Notes under the pieces: model-generated
Database searches by the model: none
What the model was told of the DNA's origin: nothing
What the model saw: the letters and a program-made list of their open reading frames with translations, nothing else
Source: Saccharothrix sp. ALI-22-I
GTDB lineage: Bacteria; Actinomycetota; Actinomycetes; Mycobacteriales; Pseudonocardiaceae
Reading direction: 5' to 3'
DNA length: 64,000 nucleotides
Assembly: GCF_001984175.1 (NCBI RefSeq)
Contig: NZ_MTQP01000069.1
Span: 744,001-808,000 of the forward strand
Shown: positions 16,185 through 25,523 of the stretch, one piece after another
Position numbering within the stretch: position 1 is the stretch's first letter
Layout of the letters: each line of letters starts with the position of its first letter
Made by a program: the position numbers and the translations under genes

Positions 16185-16601
16185 GTGACCACGCCGCGTG
16201 ACGACGACCGCCCCGAATCGCTGCCCGAGAGCCCGATACCGGACGGCCCGCCGGCGGTGAGTCCGCGCGACCCCGGGCCGAGCACCGTCGAGCCCACGCC
16301 ACCCCCGGCCGCTCCCGACAAGCCGGACCTCGGCGCCGGGCAGCCGGTGAAGCTCAAGCCGACCAGGATCAGCGGCACCTGGGTGGCGGTGCTGGCCTCG
16401 ATCGTCGTGCTGATCGTGCTGCTGGTGTTCATCCTGCAGAACCTCACCGACGCCACGGTCCACTTCCTCGGTGCGGCGGGCACGCTGCCGCTGGGTGTGG
16501 CACTGCTGTTCGCGGCGATCGCCGGGGCGATCGTGGTGGCCCTGGTCGGCGCAGCCCGGATCATGCAGCTGCGCCGCCAGGCCAAGCGAGGGCTGCGTTA
16601 G
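16185..16601 (+). CDS. LapA-domain (DUF1049) integral membrane protein
   Basis: 138 residues from GTG 16185. The first 60 residues are Pro-rich and disordered. Two hydrophobic helices follow: TWVAVLASIVVLIVLLVFI (about 67-85) and GVALLFAAIAGAIVVALVG (about 106-124), separated by LQNLTDATVHFLGAAGTL, which matches the LapA hairpin (FxxQN...V.F). Ends with basic RRQAKRGLR. LapA aids LPS transport in Gram-negatives; the actinobacterial role is unknown. Its TAG overlaps the stop of the convergent xyloglucanase gene (TTAG). Confidence 0.83.
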   Translation: MTTPRDDDRPESLPESPIPDGPPAVSPRDPGPSTVEPTPPPAAPDKPDLGAGQPVKLKPTRISGTWVAVLASIVVLIVLLVFILQNLTDATVHFLGAAGTLPLGVALLFAAIAGAIVVALVGAARIMQLRRQAKRGLR

Positions 16602-19327
16602 ACCGAGGAACAGGCCCTGCCGTTCAGCGTGAAGCCGGTGGGGGTGACGTTGCTGCCCTGCCAGCTCGCCTGGAATCCGAAGTCCACCGAGCCGCCCGCT
16701 GCGATGGTCCCGTTCCAGCCCTCGTTGGTCACCGTGACGGCGGCACCGGACTGCGACGCCTTGCCGTTCCAACTGTTGGTGATCCGCTGGCCGTTGGCGA
16801 ACGACCAGCCCAGACTCCAGCCCGTGACGGCACCGGCGGTCCAGTTCGTGATCTTCACCGAGCCGGTGAAGCCCCCTGTCCACTGACTGGCGACCCGATA
16901 CCGCACCTCGCACGCGCCGGCAGGCGGCCAGGTCGTGGTGGTCGTGGTCGGACCGGTCGTGGTGGTGGTGGTGGTCGTCGTCGTGGTTCTGGTCGTGGTC
17001 GTGGTCGTGGTCGGGAAGGGCTCCGTGGTGCTGATGTTGCCGCTCGGATCGGCGACGAGGATGCCGCGCCCGTTGGTGCCCAGGTAGACGCGCCCGTAGA
17101 CGCGCGGGTCACCGGTGATGGCCTCGCCCATGTTCCCGTAGTTGTGCAGGCCGTCGGCGTTGATGTGCACCCAGCCCCGGCCGGCCTCGTCGTCGGCCCG
17201 GTACACGCCGGTCTTGCCGTCGATGGTCAGCACCGCGTAGAGCGCAGGGTAGGTATTGCCCTCCCTGGGCTTGCCGAAGCCGATGTTGACCGCGCTGGTG
17301 ATCCAGTCGGGGCCCTTGGCGAGGGTCGCGCCGGAGTCGGTCGAGCGGAACAGACCGCCCTCCCCCGCCAGCCAGAGGTGGCCCTCGTAGCCGGGCACGG
17401 CGTGCAGTTTGGTCACGTCCGCGGTCCCGCCCGCGGTGAACGTCGCGCCGCCGTCCGTGCTGATGTAGACGGTGTCGTCGGCCAGGCCGTAGAACTTGTT
17501 CGGGTTGACCCGGTCGGATTCGACCACGGCGCCGGCCGGGATGCCGGTGGACGGCGTCCACGAGTTGCCGAAGCCCACCGAGTAGTGCACGCCCGCGCCC
17601 TGCGGGCTCCACACGAACCGGCTGCCGTCCGCCGCCGCGGCGATCGTGCCGCCACCGGTGACGCCACTGGGTTCAGTGCCCTGGAACCAGTTCGCGCCGC
17701 CGTCGGTGGAGAACGCCGCCCGCATGTCGTTGGGCCGCGCGGTCTTGTCGAAGTCGCCCGACCGCACCATGACCGCCGGGTTCTTCTCCGCGTAGTCCAG
17801 GCTCCGGGTGGTGGTGAAGTACGGCTGCTGGAACATCATCGCCGGCACCTTGGTCAGGTCCGTGTGCCGGAACCCGCCGATGTCACCGAGCCCGCTGATC
17901 AGCGGCGCGCCCGTGGGCGGGCTGACCAGGTCGAGCACTGCGGTCTCCTCCAGGCCCGCCGCGGTGGGCTTGATGGTGATCCGGCCGCCGTTGTCCCACT
18001 TCAGCAGGTCCGTGGCGCCGTAGATGGTGGCGCCCGTGCCGTACATCATCCGGTTGGAGTCGAACGGGTCGATCTCCAGCGACTCGACCATCCAGCCCAG
18101 CTTCGGGGTGACCTCCGGCGGCTGCGGGTTCTCGCCGAAGCTCAGCCACGGCGAGGAGCCGATGTCCATGGTGTAGCGGAAGCTGCGGTTGGGGTAGCTG
18201 GTGAAGTCCCACGCCCGCGTCCACGTCGCGCCGCCGTCGGTGCTGCGGAAGATGATGATGTCCGGCCACCAGGAGATCTGGGTGGCGACCATCAGCGTGT
18301 TCGGGTTCTGCCGGTCGATGGTCAGACCGCTGTAGCCGAAGTAGTCGTCCGCGCTGCTGGACGGGACGGGGCTGATCCGCGTCCACGCGCCGGTCGCCGT
18401 GTCGTACTTCCACACGTCGCCCTTGCCGCCGTCGTACGGGCCGCCGGTGTCGCTGGTGGCCAGGTAGAGGAAGCCGCCCGCGGTGTCCAGCTCGCCCTGG
18501 TGCGCGATGTAGCCGGTCGGCTGGCCGGCCAGCCGGGTCCACGTCGCGCCCGCGTCCGTGCTGCGGTAGACGGTGTTCTCCTTGTCGGCGACGCCGACGT
18601 AGATCGTCCTGCTGGGACTGCCCGCCGTCGAGGACCTCGGGTCGTAGGTCACCCAGACCACGCCCTGGATGTCGTTGGCGTAGCCGTTGGGGTCGTTGGG
18701 GTCGGCGACGTAGTTGCCGGGGTTGGGGAAGCTCGCCACCTGTGACCAGGTGGCGCCGCTGTCGGTGCTGCGCCACAGGCCCTTGCCGCTGGGCGCGCCG
18801 AAGTACAGCACCCGGCCGTCGTTGGGGTCCACGGACAGCCGCTCGCCCATGCCCCGGCCCGGCATGTTGCCGCCGACCTTGAACGGCAGTTCGGTCGTCT
18901 GCCACGTCTTGCCGCGGTCGGATGAACGCAGGATCGCGCCGTTGTTCGGGTCCCAGGTGTTGGTGTACATGCCGACGGCGGCATACACCTTGTTCGCGTT
19001 CTTGGGGTCCGGCGCGATGCTGGCGACGCCGTTGTAGCCCCACTTGTCCCAGCCGACCCAGTCCAGCAACGGGATCCAGCGGCTGGTGGTCTTGTCCCAC
19101 CGGTACGCGCCGCCGATGTCGGTGCGCGCGTAGATCAGGTCCTTCTCGGCCGGGCTGAACACGATGCCCGGCACGAACCCGCCACCCGCGATCTCCACGT
19201 TGCGCCAGTCGTGCGGCTGGACGATCCCCGACGCCGAGGGCTCCGCGGCGGGACTGGTCGCGTTGGACACGAGCACGACACCCAGTGCGGCCACGGCCGC
19301 GGTGGTCAACGCCAGAAGCCGTCTCAT
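16598..19327 (-). CDS. Secreted xyloglucanase, GH74 with C-terminal CBM2
   Basis: 909 residues from ATG 19327 (AAAGGAG upstream). Residues 1-28 are a Sec signal (MRRLLALTTAAVAALGVVLV). Residues about 35-750 are the twin seven-blade GH74 propellers, with sialidase-like STDSGATW/STDGGATW turns; DIGGAYRW and GLGDIGGFRH mark the two halves where the family's catalytic Asp residues lie. A Thr-rich linker (DNA 16918-17020, GTGGTC microsatellite) leads to a CBM2 (about 805-909: WTGGFTGSVKITN, WSLGWSF). It would cut xyloglucan outside the cell. The CebR-type operator upstream places it in the cellobiose regulon. Confidence 0.93.
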   Translation of the reverse strand: MRRLLALTTAAVAALGVVLVSNATSPAAEPSASGIVQPHDWRNVEIAGGGFVPGIVFSPAEKDLIYARTDIGGAYRWDKTTSRWIPLLDWVGWDKWGYNGVASIAPDPKNANKVYAAVGMYTNTWDPNNGAILRSSDRGKTWQTTELPFKVGGNMPGRGMGERLSVDPNDGRVLYFGAPSGKGLWRSTDSGATWSQVASFPNPGNYVADPNDPNGYANDIQGVVWVTYDPRSSTAGSPSRTIYVGVADKENTVYRSTDAGATWTRLAGQPTGYIAHQGELDTAGGFLYLATSDTGGPYDGGKGDVWKYDTATGAWTRISPVPSSSADDYFGYSGLTIDRQNPNTLMVATQISWWPDIIIFRSTDGGATWTRAWDFTSYPNRSFRYTMDIGSSPWLSFGENPQPPEVTPKLGWMVESLEIDPFDSNRMMYGTGATIYGATDLLKWDNGGRITIKPTAAGLEETAVLDLVSPPTGAPLISGLGDIGGFRHTDLTKVPAMMFQQPYFTTTRSLDYAEKNPAVMVRSGDFDKTARPNDMRAAFSTDGGANWFQGTEPSGVTGGGTIAAAADGSRFVWSPQGAGVHYSVGFGNSWTPSTGIPAGAVVESDRVNPNKFYGLADDTVYISTDGGATFTAGGTADVTKLHAVPGYEGHLWLAGEGGLFRSTDSGATLAKGPDWITSAVNIGFGKPREGNTYPALYAVLTIDGKTGVYRADDEAGRGWVHINADGLHNYGNMGEAITGDPRVYGRVYLGTNGRGILVADPSGNISTTEPFPTTTTTTTRTTTTTTTTTTTGPTTTTTTWPPAGACEVRYRVASQWTGGFTGSVKITNWTAGAVTGWSLGWSFANGQRITNSWNGKASQSGAAVTVTNEGWNGTIAAGGSVDFGFQASWQGSNVTPTGFTLNGRACSSV

Positions 19328-19403
19328 GGCTTGTGCGCTCCTTTGCGCAGGGGGTTGGGGGGAGGCGGTGGGCGAGATGGAACCGCCTCCCCCCGGGCTC
19401 TTA

Positions 19404-19433
19404 GCGCACTCTGGGAGCGCTCCCAGAGTGCGC
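19404..19433. promoter_or_regulatory. CebR operator before the xyloglucanase gene
   Basis: A perfect 30-bp palindrome whose core TGGGAGCGCTCCCA (19412-19425) is the Streptomyces CebR box. It lies 77 bp upstream of the GH74 ATG, in the 333-bp gap 19328-19660. Besides this site the gap holds the cebR-operon terminator (19567-19597) and nothing else I recognise. The identical core occurs before cebE (25318-25331). Confidence 0.88.
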
Positions 19434-19566
19434 AGAGTTGGACCGTAACGAGGCGAATCGGTCGCCGGCAAGGGGACGGGTTGCGCCATCCGAGTGAAGT
19501 GCGGGGCGTGTTCAGCCCGCTGGTGTCGAACGCGTCGAACCCGGTGTCGAATCGCTTCGAAAAACA

Positions 19567-19597
19567 CCGCGACCCGGGCCTGGGGCCCGGGTCGCGG
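19567..19597 (-). terminator. Rho-independent terminator of the cebEFG-bglC-cebR operon
   Basis: Perfect 14-bp stem CCGCGACCCGGGCC (19567-19580) with its complement (19584-19597), 3-nt loop, followed on the minus strand by TGTTTTT. A real T-run is unusual in this DNA, so the call is strong and oriented. Confidence 0.9.
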
Positions 19598-19660
19598 CAC
19601 GCTCGTCAAGATCCGGATCGCGGTCCGGATCGGGGTGGAGCGAGGTCGGTCAGCGCCCGT

Positions 19661-20692
19661 TCAGGCGCTCGACCGGGTGACCATCGCGGTCGGCAGGAGC
19701 AGGAACGGCGGGAGGTTCTCCTCGCCGGCCAGCTCCGCCATGAGCCGCCACGTCATGGTGCGCCCCAACTGCTCCACGTCCTGCCGGATCGTGGTCAGCG
19801 GCGGCACCGCGGTGGAGGCGATCATCAGGTCGTCGAACCCGACCACCGCCACGTCGTCGGGCACCCGCTTGCCGTGCGCGTGCAGGGTCTGCAACGCGCC
19901 CAGCGCCATGATGTCCGCGCCGACGAAGACGGCGTCCAGGTCCGGTGCCCGGTTGAGCAAGTCGGCCATGGCGACCGCGCCGCTCTCCGGGGTGAAGTCG
20001 CCGTACGCGACCAGGTCGGTGTCGAGCCGGGCCTGGCTCAGCCCGCGCTTCCAACCCGAGAGCCGGTCCATGCCCACCGCCATGTCCCGGGGGCCGGCGA
20101 TGGTGCCGATGCGCTTGCGCCCGAGCGAGACCAGGTAGCGAGCCGCTTCCATGGCGCCGTTGAAGTTGTCCGAGTCCACATAGGGCACTCCACCGGCGCC
20201 GAGGGGCCTGCCGCCGACCACGGTCGGCAGGCCCGCGTCGGCGAGCGTGCGGGGCAGTGGGTCCTGACCGTGCAGGCTGATCACCAGCACGCCGTCCACG
20301 TGACCGCCGCAGAGGTAGTTGACCAGGTCCTGCTCGTCGCCCTCCTTGCTCATCATGAGGACGAGCTGAACCCGCTTGCCCGCCAACTCGGCGTGCACGC
20401 CGCGCAAAACGCCGGCGAAGAACGGGTCGGCCAACACCCGGCTGCCCTGTTCGGACACGACCAGGGCGATGCAGTTGGCCCGGCTGCCGGCCAACGTCCG
20501 GGCCGCCTGGTTGGGGCTGTAGCCGAGCTTCCCGATGGCCTGGTGCACGGCCTCGCGCGCCTTGGAGCTGACGTACGGCTCGCCGTTGATCACCCGGGAG
20601 ACGGTCGACTTGGACACCCCGGCTGCGCGAGCGACCTCCTCCAGCCGGGCGTTGGGTCGTCGCGCCTTGGGTGGGTCAACGGCATCCGTCAC
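19661..20692 (-). CDS. cebR: LacI-family repressor CebR
   Basis: 343 residues from GTG 20692, which overlaps the bglC stop (GTGA). The N-terminal HTH has RLEEVARAAGVSKSTVSRVINGEPYVSSKAREAV split over helices 1-4, with the hinge YSPNQAARTLAG. The periplasmic-binding-like domain follows, with DGVLVISLHG, GVPYVDSDNFNGA and AVVGFDDLMIAS. CebR represses cellulose-utilisation genes and is released by cellobiose or cellotriose in Streptomyces. Its two predicted operators lie before cebE and GH74, so it also controls its own operon. Confidence 0.9.
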   Translation of the reverse strand: MTDAVDPPKARRPNARLEEVARAAGVSKSTVSRVINGEPYVSSKAREAVHQAIGKLGYSPNQAARTLAGSRANCIALVVSEQGSRVLADPFFAGVLRGVHAELAGKRVQLVLMMSKEGDEQDLVNYLCGGHVDGVLVISLHGQDPLPRTLADAGLPTVVGGRPLGAGGVPYVDSDNFNGAMEAARYLVSLGRKRIGTIAGPRDMAVGMDRLSGWKRGLSQARLDTDLVAYGDFTPESGAVAMADLLNRAPDLDAVFVGADIMALGALQTLHAHGKRVPDDVAVVGFDDLMIASTAVPPLTTIRQDVEQLGRTMTWRLMAELAGEENLPPFLLLPTAMVTRSSA

Positions 20693-22104
20693 GGAGCGAC
20701 CGTCGCCGCGAGAGCGTTGCCGCGGGCAACCTGCGAGTACCACATGGCGCTCATCTTAGGCGTCCGCACCTGGGTCTCGTAGTCGACATGCACGATCCCG
20801 AACCGCTTCGCGTAACCCTCGGCCCACTCGAAGTTGTCCATCAGCGACCACGCGAAGTAGCCGCGGAGGTCGACACCGGCCTGGATGGCCGCGTGCGCCG
20901 CCCGGAGGTGTGACTCGATGTAGCCCAGCCGTTCGGTGTCGTGGATCGAGCCGTCGTCGTTGACGGAGTCGCGGTAGGCGGCGCCGTTCTCGGTGACGTA
21001 GAGCGGGATGCTGGGGTAGTCCTGGTGCACCCGCACGAGCACCTTGGTCAGGCCGTCCGGCTGCACCTCCCAGTCCATGTCGGTGCGCGGCAGGCCGCGG
21101 CTGGGGAACGTGACGTGCTCCGCGCCGACCCAGGGTGACCCGGTCGGGCGACGCCCGTTGGTCTGGACCGGTGCGGCGGATTCGAGTTCCGGGGTGCCGC
21201 TGACGAAGTGCTCGGCGTAGTAGTTGACGCCCAACTGGTCCAGCGGGGCGGAGATGATCTCCAGGTCGTTCTCGCGGATGTGCTTGGAGAAGCCGTACGG
21301 CTCCAGGTCCTCCACGATGTCCGCCGGGTACTCGCCCTTGAACAGCGGGTCCAGGAAGATCCGGTTCTGCAGGCCGTCGAGCCGGCGCGCGGCGTCGAGG
21401 TCGGCCGGGTCCTCCGGGTTCGCCGGGATGATCGGGTACATGTTCAGCGTGATGCCGACCTTGGCGTCGGGCGCCTGGTCCCGGATCGCCGCGGTGGCCA
21501 GGCCGTGGGCCAGCAGCAGGTGGTGCACGGCCGCGACGGCGGCCTCCGGCTCCTGGCGGCCGGGCGCGTGGATGCCGGCGGCGTAGCTGAGCAGCGACGA
21601 GCACCACGGCTCGTTGAGCGTGGTCCAGTTGTCCACCCGGTCGCCCAGCGCGCCGACGACCGACTCGGCGTACTCGGCGAAGCGGTACGCGGTGTCCCGG
21701 TTGGCCCAGCCGCCCGCGTCTTCAAGGGTCTGCGGGAGGTCCCAGTGGTAGAGGGTCAGCCACGGGCTGATGTTGTTCTCCAGCAGCTTGTCGACCAGCC
21801 GGGAGTAGAAGTCCAGACCGGCCTGGTTGACCGGACCGGCGTCCGGGCGGATGCGCGGCCACGCGGTGGAGAACCGGTAGGCGTGCAGGCCGAGGTCGAC
21901 CATCAGCTGGACGTCCTCGTCCACGCGGTAGTAGTGGTCGGCGGCGGGGTCACCCGTGTCACCGCCCACCACCGCGCCCGGAACCTTGCAGAACGTGTCC
22001 CAGATGGACGCGGTGCGACCGTCCGCGGTGGTCGCGCCTTCGATCTGGAACGCCGCGGTCGCGGCGCCCCACACGAATCCCTCGGGAAAGGAAATCGACT
22101 CCAC
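20689..22104 (-). CDS. bglC: Beta-glucosidase, GH1
   Basis: 471 residues from GTG 22104 (AAGGGG upstream, 2 nt after the cebG stop). The GH1 opening FPEGFVWGAATAAFQIEGA is present; WTTLNEPWC gives the acid/base Glu and YVTENGAAY the nucleophile Glu. YHWDLPQTLEDAGGW and WSLMDNFEWAEGY are the usual substrate-pocket blocks. No signal peptide: it cleaves imported cellobiose or cello-oligosaccharides to glucose. The cebEFG-bglC order matches Streptomyces; cebR placed downstream is a variant order. Confidence 0.94.
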   Translation of the reverse strand: MESISFPEGFVWGAATAAFQIEGATTADGRTASIWDTFCKVPGAVVGGDTGDPAADHYYRVDEDVQLMVDLGLHAYRFSTAWPRIRPDAGPVNQAGLDFYSRLVDKLLENNISPWLTLYHWDLPQTLEDAGGWANRDTAYRFAEYAESVVGALGDRVDNWTTLNEPWCSSLLSYAAGIHAPGRQEPEAAVAAVHHLLLAHGLATAAIRDQAPDAKVGITLNMYPIIPANPEDPADLDAARRLDGLQNRIFLDPLFKGEYPADIVEDLEPYGFSKHIRENDLEIISAPLDQLGVNYYAEHFVSGTPELESAAPVQTNGRRPTGSPWVGAEHVTFPSRGLPRTDMDWEVQPDGLTKVLVRVHQDYPSIPLYVTENGAAYRDSVNDDGSIHDTERLGYIESHLRAAHAAIQAGVDLRGYFAWSLMDNFEWAEGYAKRFGIVHVDYETQVRTPKMSAMWYSQVARGNALAATVAP

Positions 22105-22106
22105 AG

Positions 22107-22994
22107 CTACCCCTTCACAGCACCCTGCATGATCCCGGCGACGATCTGCCGACCGAGTACGAGGAACACGATCAAGATCGGGACCGTGGCCATGGTGGTC
22201 CCGGCGAGCACGAGCGTTTTGTCGACGTAGTAGCCGCTCTGCAACTTCTCCAGGGCGACCTGCATCGTCGGGTTGTCCGCGTTGAGCACGATCAGCGGCC
22301 AGAGGAAGTCGTTCCACGACATCATGAAAGTGAAGATGCCGAGCATGGCGGCGGCCGGTCGCACGGCGGGCAGGCACACGTGCCAGAACGTGCGGATCAT
22401 GCTGCACCCGTCCATCCGGGCCGCCTCGATCAGCTCGTCCGGCACGGCGTCGGCGATGTACTGGCGCATCCAGAACACGCCGAACGCGGTCACCAGGTTG
22501 GGCACGATGACCGCGCCGAGGGTGCCGGACCAGCCGTACTCCGCCATCGCCATGTAGAGCGGGATGATGCCGAGCTGCGTGGGCACGGCGAGCGTGGCGA
22601 CCACGAAGACCATCAGCGGCCCGCGGCCCTTGAACCGGAGCTTGGCGAACGCGAACCCGGCCAGGGTGGACAGGACCACCACGGACAGCGTGACCGTGCC
22701 GGAGACGATGATGCTGTTGCCCAGCGCCTTCCAGAACGGAATCGTGTCCAGCACCCGGCCGGCGTTGACGAAGAAGTTGCCGCCGGGCAGCAGCGGCTCC
22801 TCCGCGTTGAACTCGGCGTCGTCGTGGCTGGCCACGAGGAACGACCAGTAGAACGGGAACGCCGAACCGAGGATGAACGCGATCAGGATGCCGTAGACGA
22901 CGAAGCTCGGGCGCCGCTCGGACAACGACGTCGCCTTCTTGCGCTTCGGCCTGGTGGCGGTGGACGGTGCCGGGCGTTCGGCGATGGTGGCCAT
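22107..22994 (-). CDS. cebG: Cello-oligosaccharide ABC transporter permease CebG
   Basis: 295 residues from ATG 22994 (TGATG overlap with cebF). Six hydrophobic segments begin with VVYGILIAFILGSAFPFYWS. The cytoplasmic EAA loop is ELIEAARMDGCSMIRTFWHV (about 185-204), and the tail ends GRQIVAGIMQGAVKG, both usual for MalG-type permeases. With CebF it forms the membrane channel. No ATPase gene is in the operon, as in Streptomyces, where MsiK serves several sugar transporters. Confidence 0.92.
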   Translation of the reverse strand: MATIAERPAPSTATRPKRKKATSLSERRPSFVVYGILIAFILGSAFPFYWSFLVASHDDAEFNAEEPLLPGGNFFVNAGRVLDTIPFWKALGNSIIVSGTVTLSVVVLSTLAGFAFAKLRFKGRGPLMVFVVATLAVPTQLGIIPLYMAMAEYGWSGTLGAVIVPNLVTAFGVFWMRQYIADAVPDELIEAARMDGCSMIRTFWHVCLPAVRPAAAMLGIFTFMMSWNDFLWPLIVLNADNPTMQVALEKLQSGYYVDKTLVLAGTTMATVPILIVFLVLGRQIVAGIMQGAVKG

Positions 22995-23998
22995 CACGCC
23001 TCCCCACTGGACGCGAGCCTGCGGGTGAGCAGGAAGTTGATCCCCGCGATGGCGATGATGACGATGAACAGGGCCCAGGCCATCGCCGAGGCGTAGCCGA
23101 GGTCGGAGCTCTGGAAGCCGGACTGGTACATGTAGAGCACGACCGTCTGGTACTGGTTGGTCGCGCCGCCGTTGCTGCCCCCGGAAGGCGAGAACAGCAT
23201 CGGCTCGGTGAAGATCTGCATCCCGCCGATGGTCGACGTGACGACCACGAAGATCAGGGTGGGCCGCAGCATCGGCAGCGTGATGCTGATGAACTGGCGC
23301 ACCTTGCTCGCGCCGTCCACCCACGCCGCCTCGTAGACGTCACGCGGGATGGCCTGCATGGCCGCCAGCACGATGAGGGCGTTGTAGCCGGTCCAGCGCC
23401 AGTCGACCATGGTCGCGATGGCGACGTGGCTCCACCAGCGCTCGGCCTGCCAGTCGATCCGGTCCAGACCGATCCACTGGATGACGTCGTTGATCATGCC
23501 GTACTGCACGCCGAACAGGTCGCCGAAGATGATGGTCAGGGCGACGATGCTGGCCACGTAGGGCAGCAGCACGCCCATCCGCCAGCCGGTGCGCCCGCGC
23601 AGCGCCGTGTTGAGCAGCGCGGCCAGCAGCACCGCGATGATCACCTGCGGGATGGTGGAGATCGCGAAGATGCTCAGCGTGTTGACCATCGCGTTCCAGA
23701 ACTGCGAGTCGGCCAACAGCGTGGTGTAGTTTTCGATCCCGATGAACGGCTGTTCGTCCGCGCCCAGCTCCCAGTCGAACAGGGAGATGTAGGCGGTGTA
23801 GAGCAGCGGGAACAGGCCCACCACGGCGAACAGGACGAAGAACGGGGCGATGTACAGGTACGGCGAGAACTTCACGTCCAGGCGGGTCAGCCGGTAGCGC
23901 CAGCTGAGCTTCTCCGGACCGATGTCATCGTTGTCGTCGCGCCGCGGCGGGCGGGGCTCGACGCCCCGCCCGCGCGTGACCGTGAGTTCGGTCGTCAT
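22994..23998 (-). CDS. cebF: Cello-oligosaccharide ABC transporter permease CebF
   Basis: 334 residues, ATG at 23998 overlapping the cebE stop (TAATG). The N-terminal 35 residues are polar and cytoplasmic; the first membrane helix is YLYIAPFFVLFAVVGLFPLL, as in MalF-type permeases. The EAA loop is DVYEAAWVDGASKVRQFISI (about 246-265). Pairs with CebG. The long, well-conserved MalF-type form and position between cebE and cebG make the call secure. Confidence 0.92.
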   Translation of the reverse strand: MTTELTVTRGRGVEPRPPRRDDNDDIGPEKLSWRYRLTRLDVKFSPYLYIAPFFVLFAVVGLFPLLYTAYISLFDWELGADEQPFIGIENYTTLLADSQFWNAMVNTLSIFAISTIPQVIIAVLLAALLNTALRGRTGWRMGVLLPYVASIVALTIIFGDLFGVQYGMINDVIQWIGLDRIDWQAERWWSHVAIATMVDWRWTGYNALIVLAAMQAIPRDVYEAAWVDGASKVRQFISITLPMLRPTLIFVVVTSTIGGMQIFTEPMLFSPSGGSNGGATNQYQTVVLYMYQSGFQSSDLGYASAMAWALFIVIIAIAGINFLLTRRLASSGEA

Positions 23999-25284
23999 TA
24001 CTTGGCAGCCTTCTTGGCTCCCTCGATGACCTGCTTCCAGGCATCCTCGGACGAAGTGCCCTGCTCGACCGACGCGAGGGCCGGCGAGACCACGTTGTCC
24101 TGGATCTCACCGTCCTGCGGGCCCTTGTACTGGGCGGCCGCGACCTTGTTGGCCTGCTCGGCGAACAGCATGCCGACCTTCTCGCCGCCGAAGTACTCGT
24201 TGGTGTTGTTCAGCAGGTCGGGCGAGATCAGGGCCTCGGTCTGGCTCGGGAACGGGCCCTTGGCCTTGAACGCCTTGATCTGCTGCTCGGGCGCGGTCAG
24301 CCAGGCGGCGAGCTTGGCGGCCTCGGCCTTGTTCTTGCCCTGCTTCGGGACGGTCAGGTACGAGCCGCCCCAGTTGCCGCTGCCGCCGGGGAACGCCGCG
24401 GTGACGGCCCACTTGCCCTTGTGCTCCGGGCCCGCGTTGCCCTCGATGACACCCAGCATCCACGACGGGCAGGTCTTGGTGGCGAACGCCGACTCCTTGA
24501 AGCCGGTCTGCCACTCCGGGCTCCACGCGGCGAGCTTGGCCGACTGGCCGCGCGCGACCGCGCCGGTGATCTGGTCCCAGATCTTCTTGTCGTCGTTGGA
24601 CTCGATGACGAGCTTGTCGTCCTTGTCGAAGTAGCCGACCTTGGCCTGGTTGTGCATCGGGTTGAAGATCTGCGCGGCCGAGTCGAACCACGGCTTGCCG
24701 GTGGCCGCGACGTACCTGTCACCGGCCTCGAAGTACGAGTCCCAGGTGGCGAACAGGGCCTTGACGCCCTCGGGGTCGGTCGGCAGCTTGGCGGCTTCCA
24801 GCATGTCCTTGCGGTAGCACATGGCCAGCGGGCCGATGTCGGTGCCGTAACCGATCAGCTTGCCGTCCTTGGTGGTGACGGCGTCGGTCTTCCACTGCAG
24901 CCAGCGGTCTTCCTTGACGTCGCTCGGGCCGATCTCCTTGAGGTTCTCGAACTGGCCGGACTTGGCCATGACCTGGCTCAGGAAGCCCTCTTCGACGGCT
25001 TCGACGTCGGCCAGACCGGAGCCCGCGCCCAGCTTGGTGAACAGGTTCTGGTGGTGCGGCGCACCCTGACCGGTCTTGCGCTGCGTGACCTTGACGTTCG
25101 GGTTGGCGGCTTCGTACTCCTTGAGGAGGTCCTCGTAGCCGAACTCGTTGAAGGTCGCGATGGTCAGCTCGACCTTGCCGTCGGACGCGGCTCCGGACCC
25201 ACCGGAGCCGCATGCCGTGGCGGCTGCGGCAAGCACTGCTGTGCAGGCCAGGACTTTGGCCAAGCCTGCTCGACGGTAGCGCAC
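23998..25284 (-). CDS. cebE: Cello-oligosaccharide-binding lipoprotein CebE
   Basis: 428 residues from GTG 25284 with GAGGAG upstream. The lipobox AAATAC places the lipidated Cys at residue 25, so it is anchored on the outer face of the membrane. The family-1 solute-binding fold follows: VELTIATFNEFGYEDLLKEY, LADVEAVEEGF, GYGTDIGPLAMCYRKDML, and the aromatic-rich WDSYFEAGDRYV and KPWFDSAAQIFN for stacking sugars. It delivers cellobiose or cellotriose to CebFG. First gene of the operon, with the CebR operator just downstream of the promoter. Confidence 0.93.
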   Translation of the reverse strand: MRYRRAGLAKVLACTAVLAAAATACGSGGSGAASDGKVELTIATFNEFGYEDLLKEYEAANPNVKVTQRKTGQGAPHHQNLFTKLGAGSGLADVEAVEEGFLSQVMAKSGQFENLKEIGPSDVKEDRWLQWKTDAVTTKDGKLIGYGTDIGPLAMCYRKDMLEAAKLPTDPEGVKALFATWDSYFEAGDRYVAATGKPWFDSAAQIFNPMHNQAKVGYFDKDDKLVIESNDDKKIWDQITGAVARGQSAKLAAWSPEWQTGFKESAFATKTCPSWMLGVIEGNAGPEHKGKWAVTAAFPGGSGNWGGSYLTVPKQGKNKAEAAKLAAWLTAPEQQIKAFKAKGPFPSQTEALISPDLLNNTNEYFGGEKVGMLFAEQANKVAAAQYKGPQDGEIQDNVVSPALASVEQGTSSEDAWKQVIEGAKKAAK

Positions 25285-25317
25285 GAGAACTCCTCAGTTG
25301 ATCGGCGGTGAACGTTC

Positions 25318-25331
25318 TGGGAGCGCTCCCA
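25318..25331. promoter_or_regulatory. CebR operator before cebE
   Basis: TGGGAGCGCTCCCA, identical to the core at 19412-19425, 34 bp upstream of the cebE start and just past the predicted transcript start. A repressor here would block polymerase clearance. Confidence 0.9.
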
Positions 25332-25342
25332 GGTTTTGCGGA

Positions 25343-25372
25343 AGTGTGGTTCGCACCACGGAGTTGTGTCAA
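25343..25372 (-). promoter_or_regulatory. Promoter of the ceb operon
   Basis: Minus strand TTGACA (25372-25367), a full consensus -35, then 18 nt and CACACT (25348-25343) as a weak -10. Transcript start would be near 25336, directly beside the CebR operator. Confidence 0.5.
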
Positions 25373-25523
25373 GCTCTCGTGTCCGCGCTGTTACCGATCT
25401 TGCGACATTTGCCCAGCTGGACCGATTCTGCTAGCAGCGCCGCTGGTCGCCCGTTCGGGTACTGGCGGTAGACCGGTCGGACACACAGCGTTGCGACGAT
25501 CGCAAGCCATCAGTGCGTCGTGA

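Noticed and set aside
16918..17020. GTGGTC microsatellite as a regulatory repeat
   Set aside because: It encodes the Thr-rich linker between GH74 and CBM2, a normal secreted-enzyme feature.
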